From positions 58,775,307 to 58,839,306 of the forward strand of contig OX578276.1 in assembly GCA_951217055.1 (NCBI GenBank): a stretch of DNA of 64,000 nucleotides, given 5' to 3'. The stretch's first letter is position 1, and every line of letters starts with the position of its first letter. This document shows positions 1-12,945 of this stretch, piece after piece. Source of the stretch: Gerris lacustris (taxonomy: Eukaryota > Arthropoda > Insecta > Hemiptera > Gerridae). The notes under the pieces are model-generated. The model was not told the origin of the DNA. It made no database searches and saw nothing but the letters and a program-made list of their open reading frames with translations. The position numbers and the translations under genes were made by a program.

Positions 1-850
1 TAAGCTTAACTCTCTTGAATCAAAATTTAATTGAAAAGGGGATAAAATGTAGATTATACATGAGTAATCGCCAAAACTCAGTCGTTTGGAATAAAAAACC
101 ACGGCTGTGGGAAGTCATACTTTCACGTAATAAGCCGGTGTAGTTTTACCTTGGCTAAGACTGCGGTGCACGTAGAGCAAGGATTAATTGCATACGTGCT
201 TTGCTCTAAGGCTAGAGAAGTTGATTGGAATCTCGTCAGGAGGAAGGCTAGGAAAGTAAATAGACATCGGGGTCGGAACAGTGCATTTACGCTGCATTAA
301 CCGGTCTTAACTTGTAGCGGTCTGGATCTCATAAGTGAAGCCCGTACAAAATGTACACTCTCAAAGAGCAACCCAGCAACTCGTCCGGTTCTTTTGCCCG
401 TTAACTGTCCTGCCTCTATAACTAGACATTTCCTACTTCTTGAGTTCATTTTTTTCTTCTGAAACTAGTCCATTAATCAACCAAGGAAAAGAGACCAATT
501 ACTTTTTATAGCAATTATAAAATACTTTTACCAGGAGTGGAAAAAACTCTACTACAAGTTGGAAATTGAAACTGTCCGTCATATTTCTTAAGTTTAGAAT
601 TTGTGGTCAATGAGCAGAAAATGTATATATGACCGTATAGGTAAAGAAGAATTTAATAACCAGTAGTATATTATGTTCAAACAGAATGGTTAAAGAAATG
701 TATTTTAAAAGTATGTATTTTTAATCACTGCTATATTAACGATTTAACAAGGACCATTTTTAGAAGCATATTATTAATTTTGATAATGGAAGTTAATTTA
801 TAATGTTCACCCAATATCAATGGTATGGTCAGCTCGTTCCTTCTGGACTC
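1..850. other. Unassigned, no gene seen
   Basis: About 60-430 is less AT-rich than the rest, with many CG dinucleotides. It holds no open frame long enough to judge and no RNA gene I recognise. The remainder is plain AT-rich sequence. It could be degraded repeat or a host untranslated region. Confidence 0.3.
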
Positions 851-1124
851 ACAGTGTTGTTATAGAAGAGGTGTAGTTGAATAACCAAACAACGTCTTCA
901 CACAAAATAATTCTGTTAAAATTGACCGGTATCGGCTGTAAAGCAGCCTTCTTCAGATAATCTGTGTAGGTTATAAGGATATACTCTTAACCGGTCAATT
1001 GTAACAAATACAATTATTTTGTGTGAAGACGTTGTTTGGTTATTGAACTACACCTCTTCTATGATAAGTCGCTATCACACACTGGAGAAAAACACAGTCT
1101 AGGATCTTAAGACAGTGTTGTTAT
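851..1124. mobile_element. Foldback / MITE-like inverted repeat
   Basis: Two long arms, 862-930 and 990-1062, are near-perfect reverse complements. Both carry the block gaagacgttgtttggttatt or its complement, and both end inwards at accggtcaatt or its complement. The spacer is about 60 bp. The 13-mer acagtgttgttat occurs at 851-863, touching the left arm, and again at 1112-1124, about 50 bp beyond the right arm. It may be a target duplication or a chance repeat. No coding capacity is visible. The arms would fold into a long hairpin if transcribed. The superfamily cannot be told from the sequence. Confidence 0.75.
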
Positions 1125-2799
1125 TTTTTTTACAAAAATATCTAGGGTTTAGTCGTTAGGCTAGATTTGTTTCAATTAATTAATTGAGCAGACAATATTT
1201 TTGACTAATATAATACATAATCATGTTGATTATTTTTTTGTTTCACAGTAATATTTCAAGAATAGTGTTTTACAAGATGTGAACTTGAAATAAACAAGTT
1301 GCTTTTTCTGAATCTGATTAAAGTACGAGGGAAGAGTTCATACAGAAGTGAATAGTATCGCAAGATGATATGCACCGTTTAAATGTACTTCAGTGCCTAG
1401 AATTTCCCTGGGTTCCGAACTGATTTGCTCTTGGCCCAACGTCATGCATATAGAATATTTAACACTTCATCAGTCTCCATCCCCTGAGGGATGAATCACA
1501 ACCACCCAATGCCATTCTACCTATTAATTATTCAAAATTTTTGGCTTTATCCGGTTCGCAACCACCGAAGAAACGGGGAGCTTGGCTACAATGAATTCTT
1601 AAGATGGAAAAAGAACTTTTTTCTTTTTTAAATCCTTTAAAAGGAAAAAAAGAATATTCCTCGGGGCTTCGAGAAAAAATTCTACTAGCTCTTTCTAAAA
1701 AAGTTTACTGAAAGAAAATCCAGCGGAAAATAAAATTTATATTAAGATGAGGGTTGTTTGAACAGTGAGCGGACTAGGTCATGACAGAATACTTGATCGG
1801 CTTTGAAAGCGTAAGTTTTCTTTATGTGGAACTGCTAACAAGTATAATGTATTTCAACTATTCATAACCTAACCTAACATGTTAACTTTGCAATACACAT
1901 TGATGAATGGTATTTGTTATAGTGTTTACATACAACAATAATTCGTTTTACTTATTAAATATCTCATAAACCATTTTAATAATTTACAATTAATAAGTCA
2001 AGAATACTTGAAATGGCATTATAACTAAGAATTCTTGCAGTTAAGACTTTTCAAATATTTGAGGCCTATAAATAATATATTAAATATCAAGTAGGAGAAA
2101 AGTTATTGCTGAATGGGGACTACCACAGTAAAATATTATGTGAATTGGATCGAATAATATATATTTTCAATCTTTTGGCACCACTTTGTCTAATCTTTGA
2201 ACTACTCACTTAATAAAAAATATCAAGAAATTAGTAATTAAAAGTTAAAGAGTAAATATAGGACTATAATACAGAATATAGTCTATACACTATTATACTG
2301 ATGTATAGACTATGTAATGTAATATACACTAATGTATAATTTCCAATTACATAATTATAAATAGAATACTAATCAAATACTGAAGTTATTTGAAAATCCT
2401 ATTAGTTAAGAAAATGTTTAAATATTTTTTGTTCGAGGATTATCATTTTTGACGAAAATGAAACACCGACAAATATTATTATAAGGGTTGTCTTGGGTCT
2501 TAAGCCATTATTAAAATTTATTATCTCTTAAATAGTACTTTTTAAATATAATACCTTTTTGTGATTTTTATTTTATTACTTGTTTATTTTATTATATTTT
2601 TATAAAAATGGAAGAAAAAAAAATGGTAAATGCTGAAACGTAGAGTTTAATGGAGCCATCCTTTATGATTTTATGGTTCTGAGGATTTTTTTACGGCCTA
2701 AAAAAATGCTTTTTAATTTAGGTAAAAGTGCTTAAACTGGTCGTTTTAAGAAAACGGCTTTTAACTTTAATACTTCGTTGGAATAATTAGAAGAGGGTG
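1125..2799. other. AT-rich, no gene seen
   Basis: AT-rich sequence without a credible open frame. It includes a short cctaacctaac run near 1866, too short to be called an interstitial arthropod telomere repeat. Confidence 0.4.
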
Positions 2800-3330
2800 A
2801 GAAAAAGTAGTTAAAAGATGAAGTTGGTGGTATCTGTGCAGGGGGAATTCGTGTAAGCAACCAGCAAGCCAACTGCGATATTCCACACCGAATAGCAGAG
2901 TGTGACGTCATATTAACAATCAACCGATAGCATAAGGGATTTTTAGTGCGACAAGTTAGTGAATTACTGGGGAGGGCTGAATGAGCCACAAAATCCTATG
3001 TATCAAGTGGTTTTATTACGTTAGGGGCTGTTGTCACCTGGGACTGTGTGGAACATATGTGTCTCTTCTCTGTGTGATCACGACGGTTTTGCTCGCCGTC
3101 GACTCAAAACGCTTCCCTGTCGTTAATTTGCCTCGAGATTCGATTGCAAAAGTTTTCTTCCTCTATCTCCCCCGACATCCAGGCACAATCTCATTGTTAA
3201 TTGAAACCCCCCCCAGATCCAGAGAAAGGTTTCTACGAGTAAAACCTTAGCTATCAGAGTCTCCCCTCACCCAGCTCCCCTGTCTAATGCTTCCTCTGCA
3301 CTACACATAGCAAGTCTACTTCTACCAGAA
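2800..3330. other. GC-richer island, possible promoter/exon
   Basis: This block stands out from the AT-rich surroundings. It contains a perfect CRE-type palindrome, tgacgtca, at about 2903-2910. On the plus strand there is an ATG-initiated 89-codon frame, 2981-3250, whose middle third is hydrophobic and could be one membrane segment. The product matches no family I recognise. The composition would suit a first exon or promoter, but no TATA box or start site is clear and the frame may be chance. The function is unknown. Confidence 0.25.
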
Positions 3331-4679
3331 CTTTTCTCCTTACAAACAGGAAGGGATCTACTAAAACTTGTGTAACATAATAAAGTTAAATCTACCAACC
3401 AATCCGGCTAATAACATTCTAAACCAAATGAGAATGAACTGTTTCTTGTATAATCTTTATGAGTATAACTAATCCACTTTTTAACTACTTCTTTAAAGAA
3501 ATTCTCAAGTCTATTCAACTTTTCTTAATGGAAAAAAGTTTTCTATCTTGAAATCCGTATTGATTCCTTTAGGATTAGACTGTACAGTCAATAGTATATA
3601 CTTTATGACTGATTTAATGAGAACTTTCTGCTTAGGGGTACGGTACTTCACTATCTTTTGTTTGCATTTGTTTTTATATTTATTATTTCCTACAATTTAG
3701 CTTACTAGAGATACATTTTTTCAAGCCTAATCCTAAGTTCTTTGACACTAGTAAACATTTAAAAAAAAATTTATTTTGTACTTTTAGTTTAGTCCTTTTC
3801 TTTAAATAAATATGTCCTATTCTTTTTTCTCTGACCCGTTTGATGGGATGAAGAAAATTGAATTAGAGCTCTAGTTTTAGCAGCATTTAAATCTGGGTAA
3901 GACCCTGTAACCCCTACTACAGCCTACTTGTATTATAAATATAGGATTAGTCAAAAGTGTGGGGCACCCCAATCACTCTTTAGTGTATTAGCAGAAAGAA
4001 ATCAAATTCGCGAAATGTTTATGAGACATGAAGATGTAATTAGTGTATAGGGCAACTTTACCCCCTCCACCAAAATTTGGATCTGGAAGTAGCTCAAAAA
4101 TCTTAAGTGTATACCACTACCGAGTGAAATATCATTTTAATTGTCTTAATATAATAAACTGTGGCAATTAAAAAAAACTTATTCTTAGGACACTCTTGAA
4201 ATATCATCAGTGGTTGAGTATTTTTGTCATTCCTTTAGGTTGTTTCTAGTATTGATCAAAGTAAATTAGTTAATCTGCAATCATTTTGGAGAGAATTGAG
4301 ATAGAGACCTTTAATTTGCGCTTTTCTGTTTCTAACTATAGGTATTTGTTTCTTTTTTGTAAATATTATGATAGGATTTAGGAGTTCCACACGACAGAAG
4401 GTTAAATAACTGGGCGAATCATATATGTTTCGTCATTCACTTGCAACTCTTTTAAAAAGTTCTTAAATTGCACGCTTTACTCACTTGCCAATTTAACGAG
4501 ATCCGTAAAATAAGTTCCAAATTAGAAAAATATCTCGTCAAGTACTTGGCAGCAAGCTACTAACAGGGTTTCTTCGGTCATAAAAATTCATATTTCATAT
4601 ATTATCATTTTTTGTTTTTACTGTTTGTTGATTGTTTATATGAATAAAAAGTTGCACTTTGGAGGGGACATTTCTTTGG
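3331..4679. other. AT-rich, no gene seen
   Basis: Low-complexity AT-rich sequence with frequent stop codons in all frames. No repeat copy was recognised within the window. Confidence 0.4.
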
Positions 4680-5600
4680 GGATTTGTTTTAGTAATTTTG
4701 GGGGTTAAATGGCCGCTATTCTAGAAACACGATATATATATTTGTGATCTACGTTTCAATAATTTTAAAATGATACCCCACTCAAAAATTACAAAAAATA
4801 AAAATTTTTGCGATCAGTTCGCGATTGCTCGCTGATGGAATAAATTGCAAGTTGTAAAGTTCGCAACATTTTTCTCGTATTTAGGCAAAAAAGTTGTATA
4901 CTAAATTTCAAGTATCTGGCTGCAATAGCTTCCATATAATATGATCCAAGATGCGACGGGAGGACGCTCGAACTACCAAAAGCATAAGGATTTCCAGGAT
5001 GACCTCGAAACCCTAAAATGGGATAACATTTTCAACGTATAGCTGCTTTTGCCCACCCCTAGACTATACCATTAAGACCAAGAAACAAATTACAATGGTG
5101 TCTATGAGAGTAACGGTGCTGTATAATTTTGAAAACGATATAAAATATAAGCAGATTTTAAGTTGAAATATGGAGGAATTATTTGTATCTTATAGAAAAA
5201 TATAATTGATGCACATTTTATCTTATTCGGTAAAACAGATACGAAATTATTATTGTTAAAGTATAAAAGTTCAAAAGTCCATATTTTAAAAATGGTGGCA
5301 TGCAAATTTTTGTCTTATAAAGAGGTTAAAATTGGTGCAAATGTCATCACATTTTTTTTCGAATTTTTGCTGAAAGTAAAATAGGTTAATGACGTCACAT
5401 GTCAAATTATTAAGGACTAATTTTTGTATCACATTTCAACTTTACGAATTGTGGGAGTTATGCGTGACAAAGACAGACATAAAGACTGACATACAGACAG
5501 ATACTGGCATCCTGCTTAAATCACTCGAATGGTTTTACAAACACCCAAAACTGATAATTACGTTTAAATCTCGGTTATAGATTTTATGGGTGAAAACAAT
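4680..5600. repeat. Dispersed repeat, 'gacagaca' type
   Basis: The block around 4775-4790 (ataccccactcaaaa) and the later run of short gacagaca-like motifs near 5470-5505 recur in the same order at 7490-7505 and 7670-7690. In the second copy a gggtttc motif follows. The two stretches are therefore diverged copies of one dispersed family. No protein is encoded; the short frames at 5102-5305 and 5389-5580 are chance frames. Confidence 0.45.
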
Positions 5601-5958
5601 AATTTTCCCTTTGAAAGCAAGGAAAAGTAAGATAGGTGAGGTAATAATATAACATACGCAAAGTTCATCTAATTATTATACATGTTACTATAAATAAAAA
5701 CACAAGGTGAGACAAATATACAACTATTACTAAGTGAAATTTGCATAAAAATGTCAGGAATGTGGTGTATATTATACCTATATTATATTACGGCTGTGGG
5801 GACTCAAATATGAATTTCAAACTTATTATTGGAAAACTGGTTTTGGTGATGAGAACATCTACATACCATTTTACAAGGAGAGGCACATCTGAATGGTTCC
5901 ACCTAATATACCCGTACATAAAAACTCCTTTACTCGATTCGGGGCTGTGATTGCTTAT

Positions 5959-5959
5959 A

Positions 5960-6039
<80 letters not shown>
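5959..6039. repeat. (TA)n microsatellite
   Basis: An almost pure TA dinucleotide tract of about 80 bp with one C interruption near its left end. Confidence 0.97.
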
Positions 6040-6044
<5 letters not shown>

Positions 6045-6835
6045 TATTATAATCTGAATTGACATCTATATTATCATTAAGACATCAGATTAAAAACCTT
6101 GAGCCTGTAAATTAATCAAAATGTCAATTACAGTATGAATGGCAAATGAGTATATTAAGATACATTGTGGATACATTTAAAATAGCGTTACATTTTTTCA
6201 GAAATAACATGTAAATATACTACTAAACAATTTTAAAATATAATATATACATAAAATAGTTTTCTTTAAAAAAATAACATTCACATTTTCTATCTGGTGT
6301 ACGGCGAGGCACTGCCCCCGCCAAGTCGAGCACAGCCATAATATCCTTTACTGGAACCAACTCGAGGCACTTTGGAAACCCCTTTATTATCTTATTATAT
6401 AGACAGATATATAAAATTAATTTTAAATTATGTTCATTATAACCAGAAATCTAAATTTCACACCTCTATCTATATTGGTTATAAGATGTATGAGCCTAAA
6501 GTTTGGTTATTTTGTCACTCACTGACTTACTCATCATAATTCTAAGGCTCTTGTAACGATCATAGAAACTTGAAATTTTGTATCTAGGTAGAGTTTACTG
6601 TACAAATAAATAAAATATTTTAAAAAATCCGAAAAAATCTTTCTGATATATAAATCTATAACCTCATCATTATTCTAAGCCACTGCTAGCAATACTAGAA
6701 ACTTGAAATTTTGTATATAGGTAGTTTAGTGTAAAAATTAAGGAAAAATGAAAATATCCGAAATTGTCTGGATCTTTGCCCCTCTCAAGGCTAAAATGAA
6801 AAACCCCTATTCAAAATATTTTAAATGATTATAAC

Positions 6836-7354
6836 TTGCGCTACCTGGTAAAGAACTTCGAAACTACAATTGTTTCAGATAATGGGCTACAATTTTTTCA
6901 AGAGTTTAAAGAATTATGTGAAATGCAGAGATTTGTTAGAACTTTCAAAGATAGGCTAAAGGCTGCGAAGCAAGACCAAGCTGACGTACAATTAAAAATT
7001 CAGAAACTCCTAATATCAAGAGGATCACGCCGAACAGACTGACAGGTATGACCCCCTCATAATTTTTGATGGGAAGAATGTTAAGAGCAAGATTGGACAA
7101 TTTGAAAATTGATGATACTATTGGAGTCGAAAATTATCAATTTAAAATTAAAGAAGACAATGTTAAAAGCAAGAGAATTTGAAACAAAAACATTTAAACA
7201 CATTTTTTTTTGTTTTGTATCGGTAAAGAATGATAGACATGAAGGATGGCAGAAAGGAACGGTAGTGGAAAGAACAAGAGAATTGTCATATAAAGTAGAA
7301 AATAAATTGGTTGTGCGTGAAGTCTCACGTAAAAAAGGTTTGTTGGAATTGTGA
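6836..7354 (+). pseudogene. Ty3/gypsy integrase remnant
   Basis: The first segment, 6836-7042, reads an integrase core block TIVSDNGLQF, with the aspartate of the DDE triad in SDNG. Soon after comes RFVRTFKDRLKAAKQDQADV, typical of the end of the Ty3/gypsy (including K/Tf-type) core. The roughly 20 residues that normally lie between these blocks are missing, so there is an internal deletion. A second frame from about 7044 reads TGMTP and FLMGRMLRARLD, the GMTPAEFLMGR-type block that follows the core. A third, ending at 7354, reads GWQKGTVVERTRELSYKVEN, the C-terminal part. Frameshifts and stops separate the pieces. No LTR, protease or reverse transcriptase accompanies it. It is a dead fragment. 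The family is known; the assignment is by motif reading only. Confidence 0.8.
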
Positions 7355-7436
7355 GCATGAAATTAGTATAAGGGGGAGGGGGAGGCAAAATTTTGATGTT
7401 TCTTGACAAAATGGACAGAAAAATATTTAACACTTT

Positions 7437-7740
7437 CCGCGAGTGTTATATATATATTTTTATAATCTACTCTTCAATTCCTTTCATTTCATACCCCACT
7501 CAAAATTTGAAAAACATATTTGTTTCACTTGCGACGTGAATTATCCACTATTTTAGATTTGAACAGCTGATCATTTTGAGTTCGCTATATTTTTCAAAAC
7601 AATCTTTAATACTAAAAAGTTTCATGTTTTTATCTCTTTTGATACAAAAGGTATTGGAACCGAGTGACAGATAGACAGACACAGGAACGAAACTATAAGG
7701 GTTTCTTTTTTTGATTTTACCAACGAAACCCTAAAAAGAA
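7437..7740. repeat. Dispersed repeat, 'gacagaca' type, copy 2
   Basis: This is the second copy of the family at 4680-5600. It has the shared ataccccactcaaaa motif, then gacagatagacagacaca and agggtttc. It lies directly downstream of the Ty3/gypsy remnant. Confidence 0.45.
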
Positions 7741-7870
7741 ATGCATACAGATCAGTTAAGGAAAGCAGAGGACGAAGAAGAAAGGGGAGTATACACATAG
7801 GGAGGGGTGGTGTAATTAATTATGATTGACATCACGTCAATCATAGTTCAATAATTATAATATTAATAAA

Positions 7871-7871
<1 letters not shown>

Positions 7872-7962
<91 letters not shown>
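7872..7962. repeat. (TA)n microsatellite
   Basis: An uninterrupted TA tract of about 90 bp. Confidence 0.97.
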
Positions 7963-7967
<5 letters not shown>

Positions 7968-8345
7968 CTTTAGCCAAGTCTCCCCCTGTCCAAATAACCT
8001 TTTTGTGCTTAAACAGTTTGTTGTTATTTAATTTATCTTTTCCCTATGGTTTATATTAAGATTTATTTCCCTATAGTTTATATTAAGATCTTTTAATTAA
8101 ATATAATGTTATGCAGTGACGTATAAAGTTTTGTATCTTCGTGCTGAGTAATTGCCAAGTTAGAAAATGTTTTTAAATTTAGACGTGTAAAGTAATTTAA
8201 AGATAATAAAAATGTAAGGGACAGATAAACTACATCACTTACTTGTACTAGATAAATTAGACAGTTGAACTTACTTGGACTGGGGGAAACTTTACTAAAC
8301 CTATGATCTCACAACTTTTTACGCGGGGCATATTTTTTTTACATA

Positions 8346-9049
8346 CGTGTTTTTGTTGGGATAAAATACGAGTATATCTTTTCTATATTATTATCCAACT
8401 AGTTTGGCAATTTAATTCCTATTAAGTTAAGAATGATTTCAAATGACGTACTTTTAGCAAATGATTAAATGAAGCTGGGCAACAAAACTATCTAGAAATT
8501 AAATGCACTGCACTAACTTTATGATGAATTACAGTTATTTTTGAATTTCAAGAAAGATTGAGATGTTAACTCTACTGCCTCTCGTGTAATGCAACAAAAT
8601 TGCAATCAAGATTATCCATACTCTTGTCGGGGAAATGCACCAATAATTAGCAATTAATTTGTGTTAATTTGTCTAATTAAACATAAATAATATCTCTAAT
8701 AGGTTAATTACAATTCAAATTTGCGCTATTCTATTTTAGTATCTAATAATAATTATTGTTATACCTAATCGATATAATAATTTAATGTTATGAAAATATC
8801 TTAACGTATTTAGGGCAATTAATCATTAATTTAACTCAATGCTATCTATTAAGGTTGTTCTGCATTATATTATATAATTAGAATAAAAATAGTTTAATTA
8901 ACATGTTTAGTATAATAATTTTAACGCAATATAAATAACAAAATATTTAAGGTTTGATATTTTTTAGTGAAAAAAATTCATTTTAATTTATTTTCAGTTT
9001 TTTTTTTTTTATAAGTCAATACTTTTGGTATATCATAATTGCAATAATA
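8346..9049. other. AT-rich, no gene seen
   Basis: Very AT-rich, with no frame or structure worth naming. The 22-mer starting agtcaatacttttggtatat near 9017 recurs at about 16951. Confidence 0.4.
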
Positions 9050-9560
9050 GCAGAGATTTTAATGAAATCGGGTATATCCATTAAGTGAGGCGTGGGTGTT
9101 ATAAGGATGTTTTCTCTAAGGAAGTGTATTGGTGAATGAAAGAGAAAGATTGCTTTTTAACCCGTCAGCACAAAAGAGGGTTTGTTGGTTTGGTAGGATT
9201 GTGTCGCCTTCTCCTCGGCTCCAAGTATAAGAAAGAATAGAAGCTCAGTGTATAAGTATGGAGGCTATTATGAAGCTTTGTTGTTCTTGAGCGGTTCTGG
9301 GATGACGGGGGAGGTAAAGGGTTTGCTGTTCTACCACTAATGGGGCTGCCAAACGCTCCTGTGATGTCTAGCACCTCTTTTGTGACGACAAGGTAAACAG
9401 GCCTCCCCAAGTTGATCCAGCTGCAAATTTCCCGCGGTCCCCTATCAAACCGATTTTGTTAAAATTCATGCCGAAGGTGGCTGTAGAAGGGGGTGCGACC
9501 TCCAATGCATTTAAACAACTGTTTCCCTCTGTAGCTACATTTTCCATTGGTTCAACATGG
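9050..9560. other. GC-richer island, unidentified
   Basis: A compositional island with an 81-codon minus-strand frame (9165-9410) and a good splice-donor-like aag/gtaaac at about 9390 on the plus strand. The translated frame is rich in arginine, proline and serine and matches nothing I know. It may be a host exon, a promoter or an old repeat. Confidence 0.2.
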
Positions 9561-10984
9561 AATTAGAAAGCTCAGACTACCCATATTGCTTGCCGAAAGG
9601 CTGAAAAAATAAAACTTATTTGACAATTTTCTAAAATAATTTATTGGAGCAACATTTTTGTCTCAAAGAAGTACAAAAAAACTTATTGCTGGTTTGGATT
9701 AAATAAAAACATCTTTCCTTTATCAATTCAGCTATTAAGTTTCGCTTTGAAGTTAATATTTATAGGACTCAGTTCTTCTTAATGTATCCCTAGAACAATA
9801 GACTCAATTTTTTGCGAAAAAAAAACCAACAACAATGGACTTAATAAATTTCTTTACGTTTTTCTAAAAGTAAGTAATTGTTTTTACCTTTTATAAATGG
9901 CATAATTTTTATGTTCAGCCAGTATCTAACTCGTAAATGCCGCCTCAAAACTATGTAGAAGGAATGGATTTATTCCTTCGTCTATTTGTATTTTTGTTAG
10001 GTTAAAGATATTGAGTACAAATCGTTCTGCAATGAAAATCTTTTTGTTCATTCGTGTAAATAAATATAGTTTTTTTACAAGTTTCACTTACGAAATTAAG
10101 TTGTTCTATTGCCTTAAGATATTTAAATCGTTTATCCAAATAAAAAAATAGTTTCCACATTTGCTAAATGCAAATACTTATTTATTTTTCAGTCTCTTAT
10201 TTATTTATTTTTTAATATAATATAATTTTTTTATTTTTTTTTTATTTGAATCCTACACAAATAAATCATTTAACTAACCCCTCAATTTTACTTTATGACA
10301 CTAATCTGTTTTATAATTAAATCGATTTAGATATTTCTTATTTTTAAAATGCCGCCGTGTGGGTAAGCAGCCTCCTACGCTTAACTTCGATTCACTTTAT
10401 CAAACTTAATTCTGCAAATCCTTCTTGGACCACCTAACAAAATGCTAATTTACCTGTAGATAAAGTTGTTTCAGGACCACACGCACTAAGTTCCATCTTG
10501 TTAAATACATATAGATATTTATATGACCGTTAATGTAGAAGTTCAAAATCAGTGTAAATTAATCCTTTAAACTTGTTTAGTACACCCTCCACCTTTATAA
10601 ATATGAATTTTAACTTTTAAACTATTTTATAATTTTTAATTATTCAATTATATTAGAAGTGCTTGTATAAACACTTGAAGACACGACTGCAGTCTTTTTG
10701 AAATGAATGTTTGTAAAAAATTGTAAATTATTCTTTCGTGAGTTGCGAAATAATCGCAGTTTGGTTTGGTACAAAATCAGTTTATTCAATTTCCAAAACT
10801 ACATTAGTAATAGGTAGATAATCTCGCCTAGGGGTTTTATGAAATGCCGATTTTATAGGTAATTCTGTTCAATCAAGGTTTTGTGAAGGTCACTTTTATT
10901 AGTTAAAACTCTAAACAATTAAATTAAGTAACCGGTTGCTCTAGAATATAATTACTGGCCGTACCAATTAAACCACTGTGACAT
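9561..10984. other. AT-rich, no gene seen
   Basis: AT-rich DNA with T-rich runs at 10190-10250. No coding, RNA or repeat signal was recognised. Confidence 0.4.
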
Positions 10985-11400
10985 TATTTTAGCAAGATGA
11001 CCAAGTTGGTAGTCATTTTAGGTTTCTGTACGAAGTAAAAAAAGGAACCTTATATAACGACTCTGTCTGTCTGTCCGTTGGCTTGTTTCAATTCATAAAC
11101 TACTATAAATAGGAACATGAAATTCGGTACACAGGTGCATCTCGGCATTTGAAGCAACTGTACACTTTTTTGAGTTTTCACACTTAATATTTTCAAGATG
11201 GCGGCCAATATGGCGGGCGACTATAACAAGTTTTTAGTCACCATGACAGGTTATACATTAATTTAAAGGTCTTGAAGTATAGAAAAAGAATATGCAACTA
11301 TTAAAATTTTACACTTATAATTTTAACTTAATCGTACAGAAACTGGCGATTATCGCCTCACTACTTACGCGAAGCGCGCCTTACTTGTTTGTTAACAGAA
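10985..11400. repeat. Dispersed repeat, 'tctgtctgtctgtccg' type
   Basis: This begins ttaggtttctgtacgaagta, followed by ggaacc, tctgtctgtctgtccg, a tgaaattcggtacacaggt block and aagatggcggcc. Sequences of this layout are widespread non-coding repeats in insect genomes (established knowledge, recalled rather than searched). There is no coding capacity. A shorter relative, gtctgtccgtccgtc, is at about 61000-61016. Confidence 0.5.
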
Positions 11401-12374
11401 ACGTAACCAAATATTAAAAGTACTAATAATATACTCGTACTAAACTTATCATGTACATAGTAATCTCCCACCGAGTATCTTCCTACTCGGCAGGAAATCG
11501 AACACATGATTGCCAAATTTTATCGAAATCGATTCAATAGTTAAGGCACTTATTTTATTTTTTATTTATTTCAATTTTGATTTATTAATTATTAATATTC
11601 TACAATTTGATTTCATTGTCAGTATTCTATTGAACGCTTCAATGTTCACCATAAACCATGTAATGCGAAGGTTTTAGTTTTATATTACATACATGTATCG
11701 ATATTTGATCAGGGGGAAAAAAAGAACAAGACTACTTTCAGTGCAGTGTTAATATTGTAAAGGATACTAATGTTTAATCAATACTCTATGGTTAAGCTCA
11801 GGTGTTACGATAAATATAAAAAAAAAATAATGGAAGAATATGGGTCCATAAAAAGTCCTTTGTGGTATGAGGACGATGCGTGTCTAAGTTTTTGCCCCAT
11901 GCTTGTCAAGCAGTAGCGGTCCACGTGGCTTCCCCGTGGAAGCCGCATAAAAACCTGCCACCATGTAGTGACATCCGCCCTCACCGCATTAACCCTTATC
12001 CTGTTCCACACTAGTTTTTTTAAAGGTTAGCCCTTTAGAGGATGCTAGGATGTGAATACCAACTGATACGTTGGACCTTGAGTCTTATCAGGACCGTTGT
12101 TCTTATAAAAACTTCTTTATAAGGATAATCGATGCTACCTTGACAAGTTTGGTAGTAGACAACATGAAAGGTATTAAAAATGTAGCCACCCTTCTCACCT
12201 GTCCTTCTCAAGATGTCATTGATGAATCGACCTTAGCTAAAAAAAAAATAAAAAAATATATATATATTTATGTTGTACTGTCGCATTTAAAATAATTGGA
12301 TTTTAGTAAATGCAGGGTGTTCCGCGTTTTATGTTCATAACACAGAATATTGTTTAGGACCCAAAATGGAGTTA
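11401..12374. other. Mixed, no gene identified
   Basis: Mostly AT-rich. A less AT-rich block at 11855-12010 gives a 68-codon minus-strand frame and contains a small hairpin, ggcttccccgtggaagcc, at about 11928-11945. No family was recognised. A 74-codon plus-strand frame at 12071-12295 ends in a low-complexity lysine/isoleucine/tyrosine run and is probably chance. Confidence 0.3.
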
Positions 12375-12945
12375 AATAACAGTGGTGGATTTAGAGGGGG
12401 GTCACAGGGGTCATGACCCCCTCAAATTTTCAGATTTGTTACAAAGAAGCGTCGGCAAAGGTTTGTGTAAATTTATTTTTACACATTTAAATATTAAATA
12501 TAATATAATATTTGTCTTCATTTTGCACTAACTACTCAATAAGATAACTGTATTTGAATTTTGGGAAGAAAGTACGGAATATCACTTCAATATCAACTTG
12601 TCCCCCCCCCCGCCCGTTTGAGATATAATGTAGAATTCAACCTAAAAAATGTTTAAAATTCCAACCTTATTTTATTTTTCTACATATATTTTATCATCAA
12701 TAATTTATTATCCATTGTGTGTCACTTTGATACCATGTTACTGTAAACAGTGAACAACTAATTTAGAATCTAAAATGGCTATTAAGTAGCCAAAACCTAC
12801 TTCATAAATTTATATTTAATAAAAATTTTATATGAAAAACGAAATTTTTCCTTAAAATTCCATAAATTTTCCTAGGGCGCCCAGATTCCCCCACCTTCGT
12901 CTGAGGGCTGCAATAGCTCGGCCACCCCCCTCCCCTCCCCCTAAT
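12375..12945. repeat. G/C-homopolymer repeat family, copy 1
   Basis: The block begins near gatttagaggggggtcac and ends in C-tract-rich sequence around 12890-12945. Similar G or C tracts near words like 'ggatcc', 'ccgccc' or 'gggggcc' recur at 15205-15790, 16415-16560 and 16660-17045. They appear to be related non-coding insertions, though boundaries cannot be fixed by eye. Confidence 0.4.

Larger units (their letters stand above)
6296..8345. repeat. Dispersed repeat family A, copy 1 (split)
   Basis: The left part, about 6296-6560, aligns with about 37175-37410. Both contain gccaagtcgagca and cctttactggaaccaactc. The right part, about 8140-8340, aligns with about 37435-37630. Both contain acatcacttacttgtact and acctatgatctca. 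In this copy about 1.6 kb separates the two ends; in the other copy they are nearly adjacent. The extra DNA holds a Ty3/gypsy integrase remnant, a copy of the gacagaca-type repeat and a TA tract. Either this copy was split by insertions or the other is an internal-deletion derivative. Confidence 0.6.

Noticed and set aside
1866..1880. cctaacctaac, the arthropod telomere motif
   Set aside because: Only two units; expected by chance in AT-rich DNA.
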